Positions 35,579 to 44,114 of a DNA stretch of 64,000 nucleotides are shown here, one piece after another. The DNA is from Paenibacillus mellifer. Its GTDB lineage: Bacteria; Bacillota; Bacilli; Paenibacillales; Paenibacillaceae. The notes under the pieces were generated by a model that worked only from the letters and a program-made list of their open reading frames with translations, had not been told where the DNA came from and did no database searches. Where the stretch lies: NCBI RefSeq assembly GCF_023195895.1, contig NZ_JALPRK010000005.1, positions 62,001-126,000 of the forward strand. Reading direction: 5' to 3'. The position numbers were made by a program, and so were the translations under genes. How positions within the stretch are numbered: position 1 is the first letter of the stretch; each line of letters starts with the position of its first letter.

Positions 35579-36585
35579 TCTGATCATCCCTTTGGCTCAG
35601 AAAGCACTATCCATAAGAACATACGTTTGTTATAATAATAGAAAACGTACGTTCGGGGAGTGTTGGGGATGGCCAAGCATGAAACAATGAATCTTATACA
35701 ATTTCAAAAGAGATTTGTATCCGATGATGCTTGTCAAGACCACCTATTTTCGATGAAGTGGCCGAATGGCTATGTCTGTGAAAAATGTGGACACAATCAG
35801 TATTACACAACCAAAACTAGGAAATTAAACCTTTACGAATGCAAACAATGTCGTTATCAAGCAACGGTTACGGTTGGTACTGTTATGGAGAAAACAAGAA
35901 CAGATCTGACGAAATGGTTCCTTGCAATCTTTCTGGTTGCCCATGACAAGCGTGGTGTATCTGCAACGATGCTTTCGGAGGAACTTGATATAACCTATAA
36001 AACAGCTTGGCTAATCCTCCATAAGATACGAAAAGCGATGGGCAAACGCGATGCTTCCTATAGCCTGGCCGGAATTGTAGAACTCGATGATGCATTTTTC
36101 GGTGCCCCGACAGAAGGCGGAAAACGTGGACGCGGCACAGAAAAAGCTACCGTTCTGGTCGGACTTTCTCTAAATGAGCGTGGCCATCCTCAGTATGCAA
36201 AAATGGAGGTCATACCAGATGTAAAAGGCAGTACGCTAGTGAAATTTGCGAATGAATCGATCCAACCTGGGAGTACGATTAACAGCGATGCTTATCGATC
36301 ATACCGAGCGCTAGCGAAAGAGGGATTTCAGCATGAACCGAAGGAATTTAATCCTGTTGAAAACCCGGATCATCTACAGTGGCTTCATACCATCATTTCG
36401 AATGTAAAAGCATTTTTAGCAGGGACCTATCACGGATTAGGCGAAAAACATCTACAAGCCTACTTGAATGAATTCTGTTACCGTTTTAATCGCCGCAAAT
36501 TCAGGGGAGAAGGCTTTAACCGTCTCTTATCTTGTTGTGCTTCCGCTCGTACGATAACCTATTCTGAGCTAGTGGGATGATCAGA
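35579..36585 (+). mobile_element. complete IS1595-family insertion sequence
   Basis: Terminal inverted repeats TCTGATCATCCC at 35579 and its reverse complement ending at 36585, continuing as related GCTCAGAA sequence further in. Direct repeats TTTTTATT lie outside at 35571-35578 and 36586-36593, the 8-bp duplication typical of this family. Size is 1007 bp with one transposase gene. Confidence 0.92.
35669..36580 (+). CDS. IS1595-family transposase (ISXO2-like)
   Basis: 303 residues. An N-terminal zinc ribbon (CEKCGHNQYY, CKQCRYQ, about 35-65) precedes an ISXO2-type DDE domain with VELDDAFFGAP near 150, INSDAYRSYRAL near 208 and a late NVKAFLAGTYHG / NEFCYRFNRR segment. ATG 35669 follows GGGGAG at 8 bases. 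The gene looks intact. Confidence 0.93.
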   Translation: MAKHETMNLIQFQKRFVSDDACQDHLFSMKWPNGYVCEKCGHNQYYTTKTRKLNLYECKQCRYQATVTVGTVMEKTRTDLTKWFLAIFLVAHDKRGVSATMLSEELDITYKTAWLILHKIRKAMGKRDASYSLAGIVELDDAFFGAPTEGGKRGRGTEKATVLVGLSLNERGHPQYAKMEVIPDVKGSTLVKFANESIQPGSTINSDAYRSYRALAKEGFQHEPKEFNPVENPDHLQWLHTIISNVKAFLAGTYHGLGEKHLQAYLNEFCYRFNRRKFRGEGFNRLLSCCASARTITYSELVG

Positions 36586-37358
36586 TTTTTATTTAATAAT
36601 TCCTTAACGATTCTAATCCCGCGAGATTCGATTTTCTCAAGAACATTCCTTAAATACTCGATAAGTTCAGCTTCAGTAGTTGGCAGAAACCTATTAGGAT
36701 TTTCAAGAAGAAGTTTATCTTCCTTCAATAATTCTACATGACCCCTAAATAACGGAATAATGTCATATTTATGATCGACATAATCGTTAAGGTAGAATGT
36801 GTCAATGTAGGCTTTAAACCCAGTCTCACTGACAGTTTCCTTTATCAATTTAAGTGAAAGATCGAAGTAATCGTAGACAAAATATTCACTTCCATGCCAA
36901 CCTCTATTCTGATTGAATGACTTGACATCCTGCCGAAAATCAAGTTTGAAAGGTACCAAAGTAAAATTACCAATCGAATGAGTCAGACTAGCAAACTTTT
37001 TAAGAGAATAGTTATCTCGAACCTTGTCATGGTCTTGAGAGTAGATTTTACAAGCGTGATTATACGTTGTAAGAAACGAGTTCATCGTATCAGGTCCAAG
37101 CCTCTCCCATTTGGTTGCTTCCAGCTTTCCCTTAAGATTATCGGGAATGCTAAATCTATTTCGATAATTCCATCCCCACAGTAGTTTATATATTCGATAT
37201 GCTAGCTTGGAGCTATCGCAATCAAAATTCGACTTGCTATTTTTATATAACTCGAATTTACGAAAGGGGTCCTTTTCATCTCTAACTTCTTCACAAGGAT
37301 CTTCATTCTTAAAGTCATAGGTGATAAGGTTTAGGCCTTCGAAACGATCATTACTCAT
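36586..37358 (-). CDS. orphan protein of the LRR-WYL operon, C-terminus altered by IS1595
   Basis: About 255 native residues from ATG 37358 (GGAGGCG site); an earlier ATG at 37421 overlaps the WYL stop. The IS lies near the natural end: without it the frame would read ...LLNKKL then stop. With it, the frame continues to a stop at 36516, adding about 24 IS-encoded residues. THSIGNFTLVP with FNQNRGW faintly recalls the C-terminal nuclease part of GmrSD/DUF1524 proteins, without clear catalytic residues. No family is assigned. Confidence 0.6.
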
Positions 37359-37417
37359 AGTTCGCGCCTCCGTATACTTATTTTTCATTGCAAAATAATG
37401 ATTATCTCTTTCCCACT

Positions 37418-38473
37418 TCATAGCTCGCGATTATATTTCTCTGATATTGCATTTGCGGCCTCTCGCAAACGCTCGCGTAGACTTACCGGCGCCACAATCT
37501 CTATCGATGTTCCGTATTGAAGCGCCCAGTAGAACATGGCCATCTCATTGACGCTGACAGTCGCTGTTATTGCATCCTCGGTAATGTCGGAGAATTGCAC
37601 ATTCGTCCCGAACCAATCTAGGATATGCCCGACTATATTCCTGTTGGCACGAAGATCGGCACGAAATTTCACCCGCACACTCTTGCCGCCGTACATATAG
37701 ATATGCTCTTCCATATATTTGGACAAGTCTAACCCATGCTCATAACCCGGGATTTCATCCAAGGAGCGAATTTTTTCGTCTTCAACCTGTTCTATCGCAC
37801 ACATATAATCAAGCCGGTAATTGTATAATGAGTCACCTTTGTCATGGGCGCAAATCAGATAATTTCTCCCGTTGGTAACGACAATTTCGTAAGGACTAAC
37901 CTTATATATTCGGGGTGCGCCGTCTTTCCCCAATACGACTTGGTGCTTCTTGTCCACTCCGTACTCGATAAATTGAAAAGCCACCTTGTTCCCCTTCGTC
38001 ATCGCTTCGTTTATAACCTCGGTTGCAAGCAGGAGTTGAATATGCTGGTTTTCCAGTCGCCCTTCTGGAAGCTTTCGCTTGGATCGAAAGTATTTGCTGG
38101 ATAAGCCTTTCAGTTTCTTAACCAATCCGATGTTTTGTCCGAACGGAATATATTTTGAAAACAGCATACTGTCGATTAACATATGGAGCTCTGCATCGGT
38201 GATCTCGCGGTTGAGGTACCAATTCGAATAAAGAACCTCATCCTCACCATTTTTCTTCCTGCGTACCGTTTCTGTATATTCAATGTCGTAGCCAAAATCA
38301 ATTAGGTTCAGCAAATTTCTCTTCAGAGCATGGCGGTCAACCTTTACCTGATAGCGTTGATGGATCAATTCCGCAATTTCTTGCTGCGAAAGCCGATGCT
38401 CGGCATCGCTGTACAGTTTAAGAATTTCAATGATCATTAATACATTCATCTTTTTGGGATGGTCCGTTCCCAT
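37418..38473 (-). CDS. WYL-domain transcriptional regulator
   Basis: 351 residues: N-terminal winged helix (MIIEILKLYSDAEHRLSQQEIAELI, about 12-75) and a WYL domain (PYEIVVTNGRNYLICAHDKGDSLYNYRLDYM, about 190-225) with C-terminal extension. Overlaps the end of the LRR gene by 28 bases and its stop overlaps a possible start of the next gene, so the three are translationally linked. WYL regulators commonly control phage-defence operons. Confidence 0.87.
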   Translation of the reverse strand: MGTDHPKKMNVLMIIEILKLYSDAEHRLSQQEIAELIHQRYQVKVDRHALKRNLLNLIDFGYDIEYTETVRRKKNGEDEVLYSNWYLNREITDAELHMLIDSMLFSKYIPFGQNIGLVKKLKGLSSKYFRSKRKLPEGRLENQHIQLLLATEVINEAMTKGNKVAFQFIEYGVDKKHQVVLGKDGAPRIYKVSPYEIVVTNGRNYLICAHDKGDSLYNYRLDYMCAIEQVEDEKIRSLDEIPGYEHGLDLSKYMEEHIYMYGGKSVRVKFRADLRANRNIVGHILDWFGTNVQFSDITEDAITATVSVNEMAMFYWALQYGTSIEIVAPVSLRERLREAANAISEKYNREL

Positions 38474-39321
38474 ACATTCACCTCAATATTGATTTGGGTT
38501 TGCACTCCGCCATCAATCAACACATATTGTAACTCATATTCTTCTGCAAACTGATGGCCGTAAGAATTGGCATAGCAATAGATTACGAATTTCAAGGGGT
38601 CGCAACCTTCAAATATCATTAGATTGATTCTGTTAACGCTCTTAGGAATAAAAATCTTGTCCGCTTCCTCAGGGATATTAATCAGATAGGTTTGATCTTT
38701 ATTAAACAAATAACCATTTTTGCTTGAATACGCAGGGTTATTCGTATCTACAAAACAGTGACCCCCGTAGAAAGCATTATCACCAATCTTCGTCACACTG
38801 TCAGGAATAAAGATTTGTCTAATATTGGCCCATCCGAACGCACAATCCGCTATTTCAGTGACGCTGCTTGGGATTAAATAGAATGGGCACTTTCGTTGCG
38901 AAGGATAGGCAAGCAAGGTCGTTTTATCCTTGTTAAACAGAATCCCTTCTTCGCTTGAGAAATAAGGATTATTCTTGTCGACCTCAATCCATTGCAAACC
39001 CTTGTTGCAAAATGCACCCTCGCCTATGCTTGTAATATCGGCGTGAATCGTGATGGTATTTAGTTGATTGCATTTATCAAATGCATTCATGCCGATATGC
39101 GTTACACTATTCGGAATATTTACGTATTCGAGGTTATCACAGAAGAGGAATGCTCCATCATCGATGGTTGTTACGCCTTCCGGGATGTGCACAGCAATCA
39201 TATTCCTACAATAGAAAGCTTTTTGTCCGATATGAGTGTATCCTTCTGGAATGACAACGATATGTTCTCCGAGTTTCCGAGCTTCTTCTTCCGTTAGAAC
39301 CTTATGTTGTGTTTTGTCCAT
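38446..39321 (-). CDS. LRR_5 (BspA-type) leucine-rich repeat protein
   Basis: 291 residues with about eight repeats of the BspA type (IPEGVTTIDDGAFLFCDNLE, IPNSVTHIGMNAFDKCNQL, IPSSVTEIADCAFGW and IPDSVTKIGDNAFYG). No signal peptide and no anchor, so it is cytoplasmic, unlike most BspA-like surface proteins. GAGGTGG precedes the ATG. First gene of a three-gene operon; repeat proteins like this bind other proteins or ligands, and its partner is unknown. Confidence 0.85.
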   Translation of the reverse strand: MDKTQHKVLTEEEARKLGEHIVVIPEGYTHIGQKAFYCRNMIAVHIPEGVTTIDDGAFLFCDNLEYVNIPNSVTHIGMNAFDKCNQLNTITIHADITSIGEGAFCNKGLQWIEVDKNNPYFSSEEGILFNKDKTTLLAYPSQRKCPFYLIPSSVTEIADCAFGWANIRQIFIPDSVTKIGDNAFYGGHCFVDTNNPAYSSKNGYLFNKDQTYLINIPEEADKIFIPKSVNRINLMIFEGCDPLKFVIYCYANSYGHQFAEEYELQYVLIDGGVQTQINIEVNVWERTIPKR

Positions 39322-39533
39322 TCTTCAAGCCACCTCTTCATTTAGTATTTTCTCATTTTCTATACTGCCGCGTTTTCACTAGGCTTTCTTTATCAAGGAA
39401 CAATGAACCCACTAAAGTTAGTATAAGAAAATCGGTGGTCTATTTTTGCACCATGAAATCAGATAAATTGAAACAAATCAGTGAATCAGCAGTATACTAA
39501 TACGTACATTCCGTTGAAAGCAGGTGTCGGTTT

Positions 39534-40352
39534 ATGCCAATGATTTATGCAATTTCAGATATTCATGGACATTTGCATCCATTGGAAGAAGCCTTGGCAT
39601 TGATCGATCTAGAATCCGATAGAGCGAACAAGTTGGTCTTTTGCGGAGACTATATCGATTACGGTCCAGACAGTTGTGGAGTCTTGTATACAATAAAACA
39701 GCTGGCTGAGAACTACCCTAATCAAGTCATTGTACTCAAAGGGAATCATGATCAATTGTTTCTTGAGTTCATAAGTGCAAAGGATCGCGATATTTGGAAT
39801 GTTGAATGGCTAAACTCTGATAATGGATTTGCAACGGTGAATTCATTCATCTCGATATCTACCAGAGAGAAAATATCACAGCTAAAGTCCGAGAAAGGTT
39901 ATCATGATTTTTTGTTTCGTATCTCGAAAATAATTAAAGAGGACATCTTGAAGAACCATTCAGAACTCGTAAAATGGGTAAAAGGCTTGCCGCTCTATTA
40001 TGAGACAGAAGCCCAAATCTTCGTTCACGCCGGAATAGATGAAGAAGCGGAGGAATACTGGAGGTATGGAACAACAGATGAGTATTTTTTGAGTAAGTTC
40101 CCTGCTACCTTTGGGAAATTTCATAAGGATATTATTGCCGGTCATATAAGCACAAGTTCACTGACGAAAGAAAAAGACTTTCATCAAGTATTTTGGGACA
40201 AGAACAGTCATTTTTTTATCGATGGAGAAACGACTAAAAGTGGAGTTGTGCCAGTATTGAAATATAACACACTTACTTCTAGGTATTCATCTTTCATTAA
40301 GAATACCGATCACGATGGAAGCTTAAAATGGGTGGAGTACTTCTTAAAATAG
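39534..40352 (+). CDS. PPP-family serine/threonine phosphatase-like protein
   Basis: 272 residues with the metallophosphatase motifs SDIHGH (8-13), GDYIDYGPDS (about 39-48) and KGNHD (about 70-74), plus late VHAGID and AGHIS histidines. These bind two metal ions. Divergent from the LRR operon across 212 bases. The substrate could be a phosphoprotein or nucleotide; the family is widespread in phages and islands. Confidence 0.87.
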   Translation: MPMIYAISDIHGHLHPLEEALALIDLESDRANKLVFCGDYIDYGPDSCGVLYTIKQLAENYPNQVIVLKGNHDQLFLEFISAKDRDIWNVEWLNSDNGFATVNSFISISTREKISQLKSEKGYHDFLFRISKIIKEDILKNHSELVKWVKGLPLYYETEAQIFVHAGIDEEAEEYWRYGTTDEYFLSKFPATFGKFHKDIIAGHISTSSLTKEKDFHQVFWDKNSHFFIDGETTKSGVVPVLKYNTLTSRYSSFIKNTDHDGSLKWVEYFLK

Positions 40353-40562
40353 ATGAAGGTAATCCATCATTTTGTTCCGCTTCGCTCTACTAAATTAGAA
40401 AAACATATAAATTTGATTCTTTTAAAGATTTAAGGCCAGTTTGGGCTAATTGTCACTTCGATCATCCCAACAGGATGAGGCGACTCGCCTTTAGGACGGT
40501 GATGTCATTAACCTGGACGGCACGCATATTTCCCATCCCTACGCCAAACAACCAGCATTCCG
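40353..40562. other. non-coding stretch before the IS66 remnant
   Basis: No gene or clear signal is visible here; short frames on both strands lack ribosome binding sites. Confidence 0.4.
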
Positions 40563-40768
40563 GTGTATTTGGCATGTGGCAGCACGGACCTATGCAAATC
40601 AATCGATGGCTTAGCAGCTCTAATGCAGGAGGTTTATGCACACAATCCCTTTCGAGCAGCTTGTTTGTGTTCTGCAACCGTCAGCGAGACAAGCTGAAGA
40701 TCCTAAATTGGGATGTAAATGGCTTCTGGCTGTTTTATCGCCGTCTCGAACGGGGAACCTTCCAGTAG
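40563..40768 (+). pseudogene. IS66 tnpB remnant with frameshift
   Basis: The frame from 40563 reads VYLACGSTDLCKSIDGLAAL then MQEVYAHNPF; near 40650 it must shift to read SSLFVFCNRQRDKLKILNWD and then FWLFYRRLERGTFQ. Both parts match IS66 TnpB. tnpC is missing. With the tnpA piece at 26301 this may be the other half of one IS66 split by 14 kb of inserted DNA. Confidence 0.75.
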
Positions 40769-41123
40769 CCACCCCGTGATCGCTCAAATCTAGCAGATTA
40801 ACTGGGGAGGCTCAGGACTTGCAAGAAAGCGCGCCATCAAATCGGATCCACCATCTTGCGCTCTCAATTCGCTTCGGGCGGCTAGCAAAGAAAAATAAGT
40901 GAAAGCACGCTTGCCGATGCAACTCTCGACCCAATACCCTCGATAACGGTCTAAAGCGTGGATTCCATGGATCTCTCGGGATTGATATCCACATAGGTGG
41001 AACCTTCACCGGAGGGATAGCTTATTTTCGACGGAGGCTTGGCTCACCCATGACCGGAATGGTGGCTCTATTTCATCGAAAAAGTCAAGCATTGATTGCG
41101 ACATGAATTTATTCATAGTGGCC
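40769..41123. other. decayed sequence between IS66 remnant and right end
   Basis: No intact gene. A minus-strand frame near 41104 begins MSQSMLDFFDEIEPPFRSW and stops within 35 codons, suggesting a broken transposase-like gene, but I cannot name it. Confidence 0.3.
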
Positions 41124-41124
41124 A

Positions 41125-41290
41125 GTACACGACTTTGCCGACAATCCATAGTATTATATAAAAAAAGCTATTAAAATCAATGAAATGAGTACACAACTTT
41201 AATACCGAATAACAACTTTGTGTGAATAGCAAATAAACTGATATTAATGTATCCAAACTCGTATCAAAGCAAATAAAGTCGTATCAAAGC
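41125..41290 (-). repeat. right-end repeats of the candidate transposon
   Basis: GTACACGAC (41125) and GTACACAAC (41189) are inverted copies of the left-end sites; a weaker copy is at 41208. Outside lie direct repeats GTATCAAAGC at 41261 and 41281, exactly 20 bases apart, with a related GTATCCAAAC at 41249. Confidence 0.6.
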
Positions 41291-41336
41291 TGAGCAGATC
41301 CAGGATTATTTCCTGGCATTTGCTCAGCTTTTCTTT
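41289..41336 (+). terminator. rho-independent terminator at the right flank
   Basis: GCTGAGCA with inner CCAGGA pairs with TCCTGG and TGCTCAGC, followed by TTTTCTTT. It could be the original terminator downstream of the truncated response regulator, or an insulator of the element. Confidence 0.75.
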
Positions 41337-41890
41337 GTTTTAGGGGATAGGGAATAGGGGGGAATGAAGGGGAATGCAGTGTACTTCTCGAATCTAATCT
41401 CAGAAGTCGTTCTCAGGCTATTCAAGGCTTCTCAGGCGGTGGGGTTAGTCTACCCAGGCCTTTGCTCAGGCTGTTACCCAAGGTAGTTCTGTGCCTTGTA
41501 ACCCGATCCTTTTCCTTTCTTTATCCCTACCCTTTGATACCACTTTATTTTCGAGACATAAAAGTATGTCTGGTGGCAAAAATGTGTGGAACCAGTAAAA
41601 GGGTCTGGAACTATTGACAAAAGTGTGGGATTGCTAAAAGAGTCCCGATGATGCCTAATTTGGTCATCGAGATGTTTTTAGAAGGGATTGAAGCCAAGCT
41701 CGAGGAGCGAATTCGAGAAGTTGGATAGAACTAACTAGATGAACAAACGGAACTTTCAAACGGGGTAGATATCTCTTAGGGGACTCTAAGTGAATTAGAT
41801 CACTAGAGACAATATTAGAAAATACACAGATTCATCTATCGCACGGGTTATTGTGAGAGTCGATTAATGAACGAAGAAGGAGAAGCTTCC
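41337..41890. other. 550-bp spacer with degenerate G/T-rich repeats
   Basis: No gene. Between 41559 and 41650 an AAAA-led unit (AAAATGTGTGGAAC-like) recurs about five times at 17-22-base spacing. AAATGTGTGGAACCAGTAA at 41580 matches AAATGTGTGGGACAAGTAA at 23961 in 17 of 19 positions, same orientation. A small hairpin CGATGA/TCATCG lies near 41649. Confidence 0.5.
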
Positions 41891-42919
41891 ATGTATGAGT
41901 TAACACATATTCAGGCCCAGAGCATTGTCGATCGAATGATGAAAGACATTCCCTATAATATTAACATTATGGATCGAACTGGCATGATCATCGGAAGTGG
42001 AAATAAAGATAGAATCGGCACGCTGCACCATGGTGCAGTACAAGCCATACAAAAACGAAGGATCGTGGAAATTTTTGAAGATGAGGAGTTCGTAAAGAAG
42101 GGAATTAACTTACCGATTGAGCTGAATGGCAACATTATTGGAGTAGTAGGAATCAGCGGTGAAGTAGAGGTAACGAGACCCTTCGGTAACATTCTGAAGT
42201 CAGCCGTGATTTTGTTAATCGACAATAGCATCGCTATGGAAAAGAAGAACGTTCAGAAAAATCTCAAACAAGAGTTTTTTACCCAAGTCATCAATGCGGA
42301 AACTGCTTATACGCAGGAAATGATCGATCAGGCGTTGATCTATGGTATTCAGTTGACGAGACCTTTCCAGATCATTTACGTGGAATCTCCCACAGAGATT
42401 GACGAGCATTTTGCAATAAGTGTCCCCTTTTTCAAAATGACGCAAACTTCACTTTGTATCGTCGTTCAGGTAGCAGATCAGATCGAAGATCTTCAACAGG
42501 CGCTAGAAAAGCACTATCCCAACACCTTGATATCGATGAGTAATTGGAATGATAAGATTGCCGATGGGCTTGCGCAGGCCAAGTCGGCGATGCGCGTGCT
42601 GAAGGGGGTCTACACGAACCAAAAGCATATATCCTACGCGAATTGTGATTTAATCGTTGATATGTTGAAATCATTCAAAAATGATGTCAGATTAGAGCGT
42701 CTAGCCCATGTGCTTGAACAAAATTATGAATTAATCAAAACGCTACAGATTTATATTAATTGCAACCTTAACTTAAATGAAACTGCCAGTAAACTGATGA
42801 TCCACAGGAACACGTTAAACTATCGATTAAACAAAATCAATCAAGCTACGGGCAAAGATCCCAAAAATGTCATGGAGCTCATGGAACTCATCCTGATGCT
42901 GATTAACCGAGTAGAATAA
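41891..42919 (+). CDS. CdaR-family regulator (sugar diacid/glycerate control)
   Basis: 342 residues from ATG 41891 (AAGGAG 8 bases upstream; 41867 is an in-frame alternative). An N-terminal diacid-recognition domain (ELTHIQAQSIVDRMMKDIPYNINIMD; RTGMIIGSGNKDRIGTLHHG) is followed by a middle region and a PucR-type HTH at the C-terminus (NETASKLMIHRNTLNYRLNKI). Convergent with a glycerate kinase and GntP permease, which are its probable targets. Confidence 0.9.
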   Translation: MYELTHIQAQSIVDRMMKDIPYNINIMDRTGMIIGSGNKDRIGTLHHGAVQAIQKRRIVEIFEDEEFVKKGINLPIELNGNIIGVVGISGEVEVTRPFGNILKSAVILLIDNSIAMEKKNVQKNLKQEFFTQVINAETAYTQEMIDQALIYGIQLTRPFQIIYVESPTEIDEHFAISVPFFKMTQTSLCIVVQVADQIEDLQQALEKHYPNTLISMSNWNDKIADGLAQAKSAMRVLKGVYTNQKHISYANCDLIVDMLKSFKNDVRLERLAHVLEQNYELIKTLQIYINCNLNLNETASKLMIHRNTLNYRLNKINQATGKDPKNVMELMELILMLINRVE

Positions 42920-42921
42920 AT

Positions 42922-42953
42922 GAGGACGGCCGTATAATGCTGAAGCCGTCCTC
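42922..42953. terminator. hairpin between convergent cdaR and glycerate kinase genes
   Basis: GAGGACGGC and GCCGTCCTC form a perfect 9-bp stem; likely works in both directions although T tracts are poor. Confidence 0.7.
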
Positions 42954-42959
42954 CAAGTG

Positions 42960-44096
42960 TTATTTTAACAATCTCGAAATATTTTCCGATGTACGAGCAA
43001 CATTTTCCTTGCCTTCTGCTAATAAGGTATCAAGATCGGCTGCCTTTGGAACAATACCAAAGATGGCATCAAACCCTTCATCGTATAAAGCCTCTACATC
43101 TTGGCCGACAGATCCCGCCAAAGCGATCACCTTGATATCGCTGTTCACGCTTTTTGCTGCCTTAGCGACTCCATAAGGGGTTTTGCCGAATTTCGTCTGA
43201 AAGTCGATCCCGCCTTCACCAGTGAAGCAATAATCTACATTCTGGAGTTTTTCTTTAAGTCCCGTATACTCAATGACAATTTCAATTCCTTTTTTCATGG
43301 TTGCGTTCGTGAAGGCCAGCAATCCGCCTCCGAGGCCGCCTGCGGCGCCTGCTCCAGGTAAATCTAGAATGTCCGCTCCTAGTTGCTGCTTAATGACGTT
43401 GCTATAATGTCTTAAGCTCTCATCCAACAAGGCAACCATTTCCGGAGTGGCCCCCTTTTGGGGCCCGAAGACTACGGAGGCACCTTTTTCACCACAAAGT
43501 GGATTGGTCACGTCGGAAGCAACCAGGATATGAATATGTTTTAATTGCGGATGCACGTCAGTGGTATCAACGGTATCCAGTGCAAGGAGGCTTCCTCCGC
43601 CAAGCGGCAACTCTTTCCCTTCCTTATCCAGGAATTTATATCCCAGCGCTCTAGCCATACCTGCTCCTCCATCATTCGTAGCGCTGCCACCAATGCCTAG
43701 AATGATGTCCGTAATCCCCCTTTCAATACAATCCTTTATTAGTTCACCCGTTCCAAAGGTAGTCGTAATGAGAGGGTTTTTGGTTTCCTTCGTTACATGA
43801 TGAATTCCACTAGCAGATGCCATCTCGATGACACCTGTCTTGCCGTCTCCCAAAATTCCATAATGCGCGATAACTGGCGTTCCAATAGGCCCTGTCACTT
43901 CTTTCCGAATGATGGTACCACCTGTTGCATCCACCAACGACTGAACCGTGCCTTCACCTCCATCCGCCATAGGAACATGAATACATTCTGCATCCGGGAT
44001 AGCTCTTTTGATGCCGATCTCCATAGCTTCACACACTTCTTTTGCCGTCATGCTTTCTTTAAATGAGTCCGGAGCCAGCATAAATACTTTACTCAT
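42960..44096 (-). CDS. glycerate kinase (GlxK/GarK type)
   Basis: 378 residues, normal length. Seen: APDSFKESMTAKEVCEAM at 8-25, MADGGEGTVQSLVDATGG near 44, IGGSATNDGGAGMARALGYKF near 128, GAAGGLGGGLLAF near 253, and FTGEGGIDFQTKFGKTP near 292. Phosphorylates glycerate into the glycolytic pool. Second gene after the permease, 18 bases downstream. Confidence 0.94.
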   Translation of the reverse strand: MSKVFMLAPDSFKESMTAKEVCEAMEIGIKRAIPDAECIHVPMADGGEGTVQSLVDATGGTIIRKEVTGPIGTPVIAHYGILGDGKTGVIEMASASGIHHVTKETKNPLITTTFGTGELIKDCIERGITDIILGIGGSATNDGGAGMARALGYKFLDKEGKELPLGGGSLLALDTVDTTDVHPQLKHIHILVASDVTNPLCGEKGASVVFGPQKGATPEMVALLDESLRHYSNVIKQQLGADILDLPGAGAAGGLGGGLLAFTNATMKKGIEIVIEYTGLKEKLQNVDYCFTGEGGIDFQTKFGKTPYGVAKAAKSVNSDIKVIALAGSVGQDVEALYDEGFDAIFGIVPKAADLDTLLAEGKENVARTSENISRLLK

Positions 44097-44114
44097 TGAT
44101 GATTCCCCATTCCT

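Larger units (their letters stand above)
23748..41214. mobile_element. candidate TnsB/TniA-class transposon carrying defence cargo (about 17.5 kb)
   Basis: The ends carry GGTATTAGTGTTGTGTAC (23756-23773) and, inverted, GGTATTAAAGTTGTGTAC (41189-41206), 16 of 18 identical; both repeats lie 8 bases inside a 5'-TG. Left of the cargo are six sites like GTTGTGTAC at 23765, 23787, 23806, 23828, 23848 and 23869; at the right are 41125, 41189 and a weak 41208. The 5-base flanks are ACTTC and ACTTT. Exact ends are uncertain by some 10 bases. Composition inside is clearly more AT-rich than the flanks. Confidence 0.55.
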
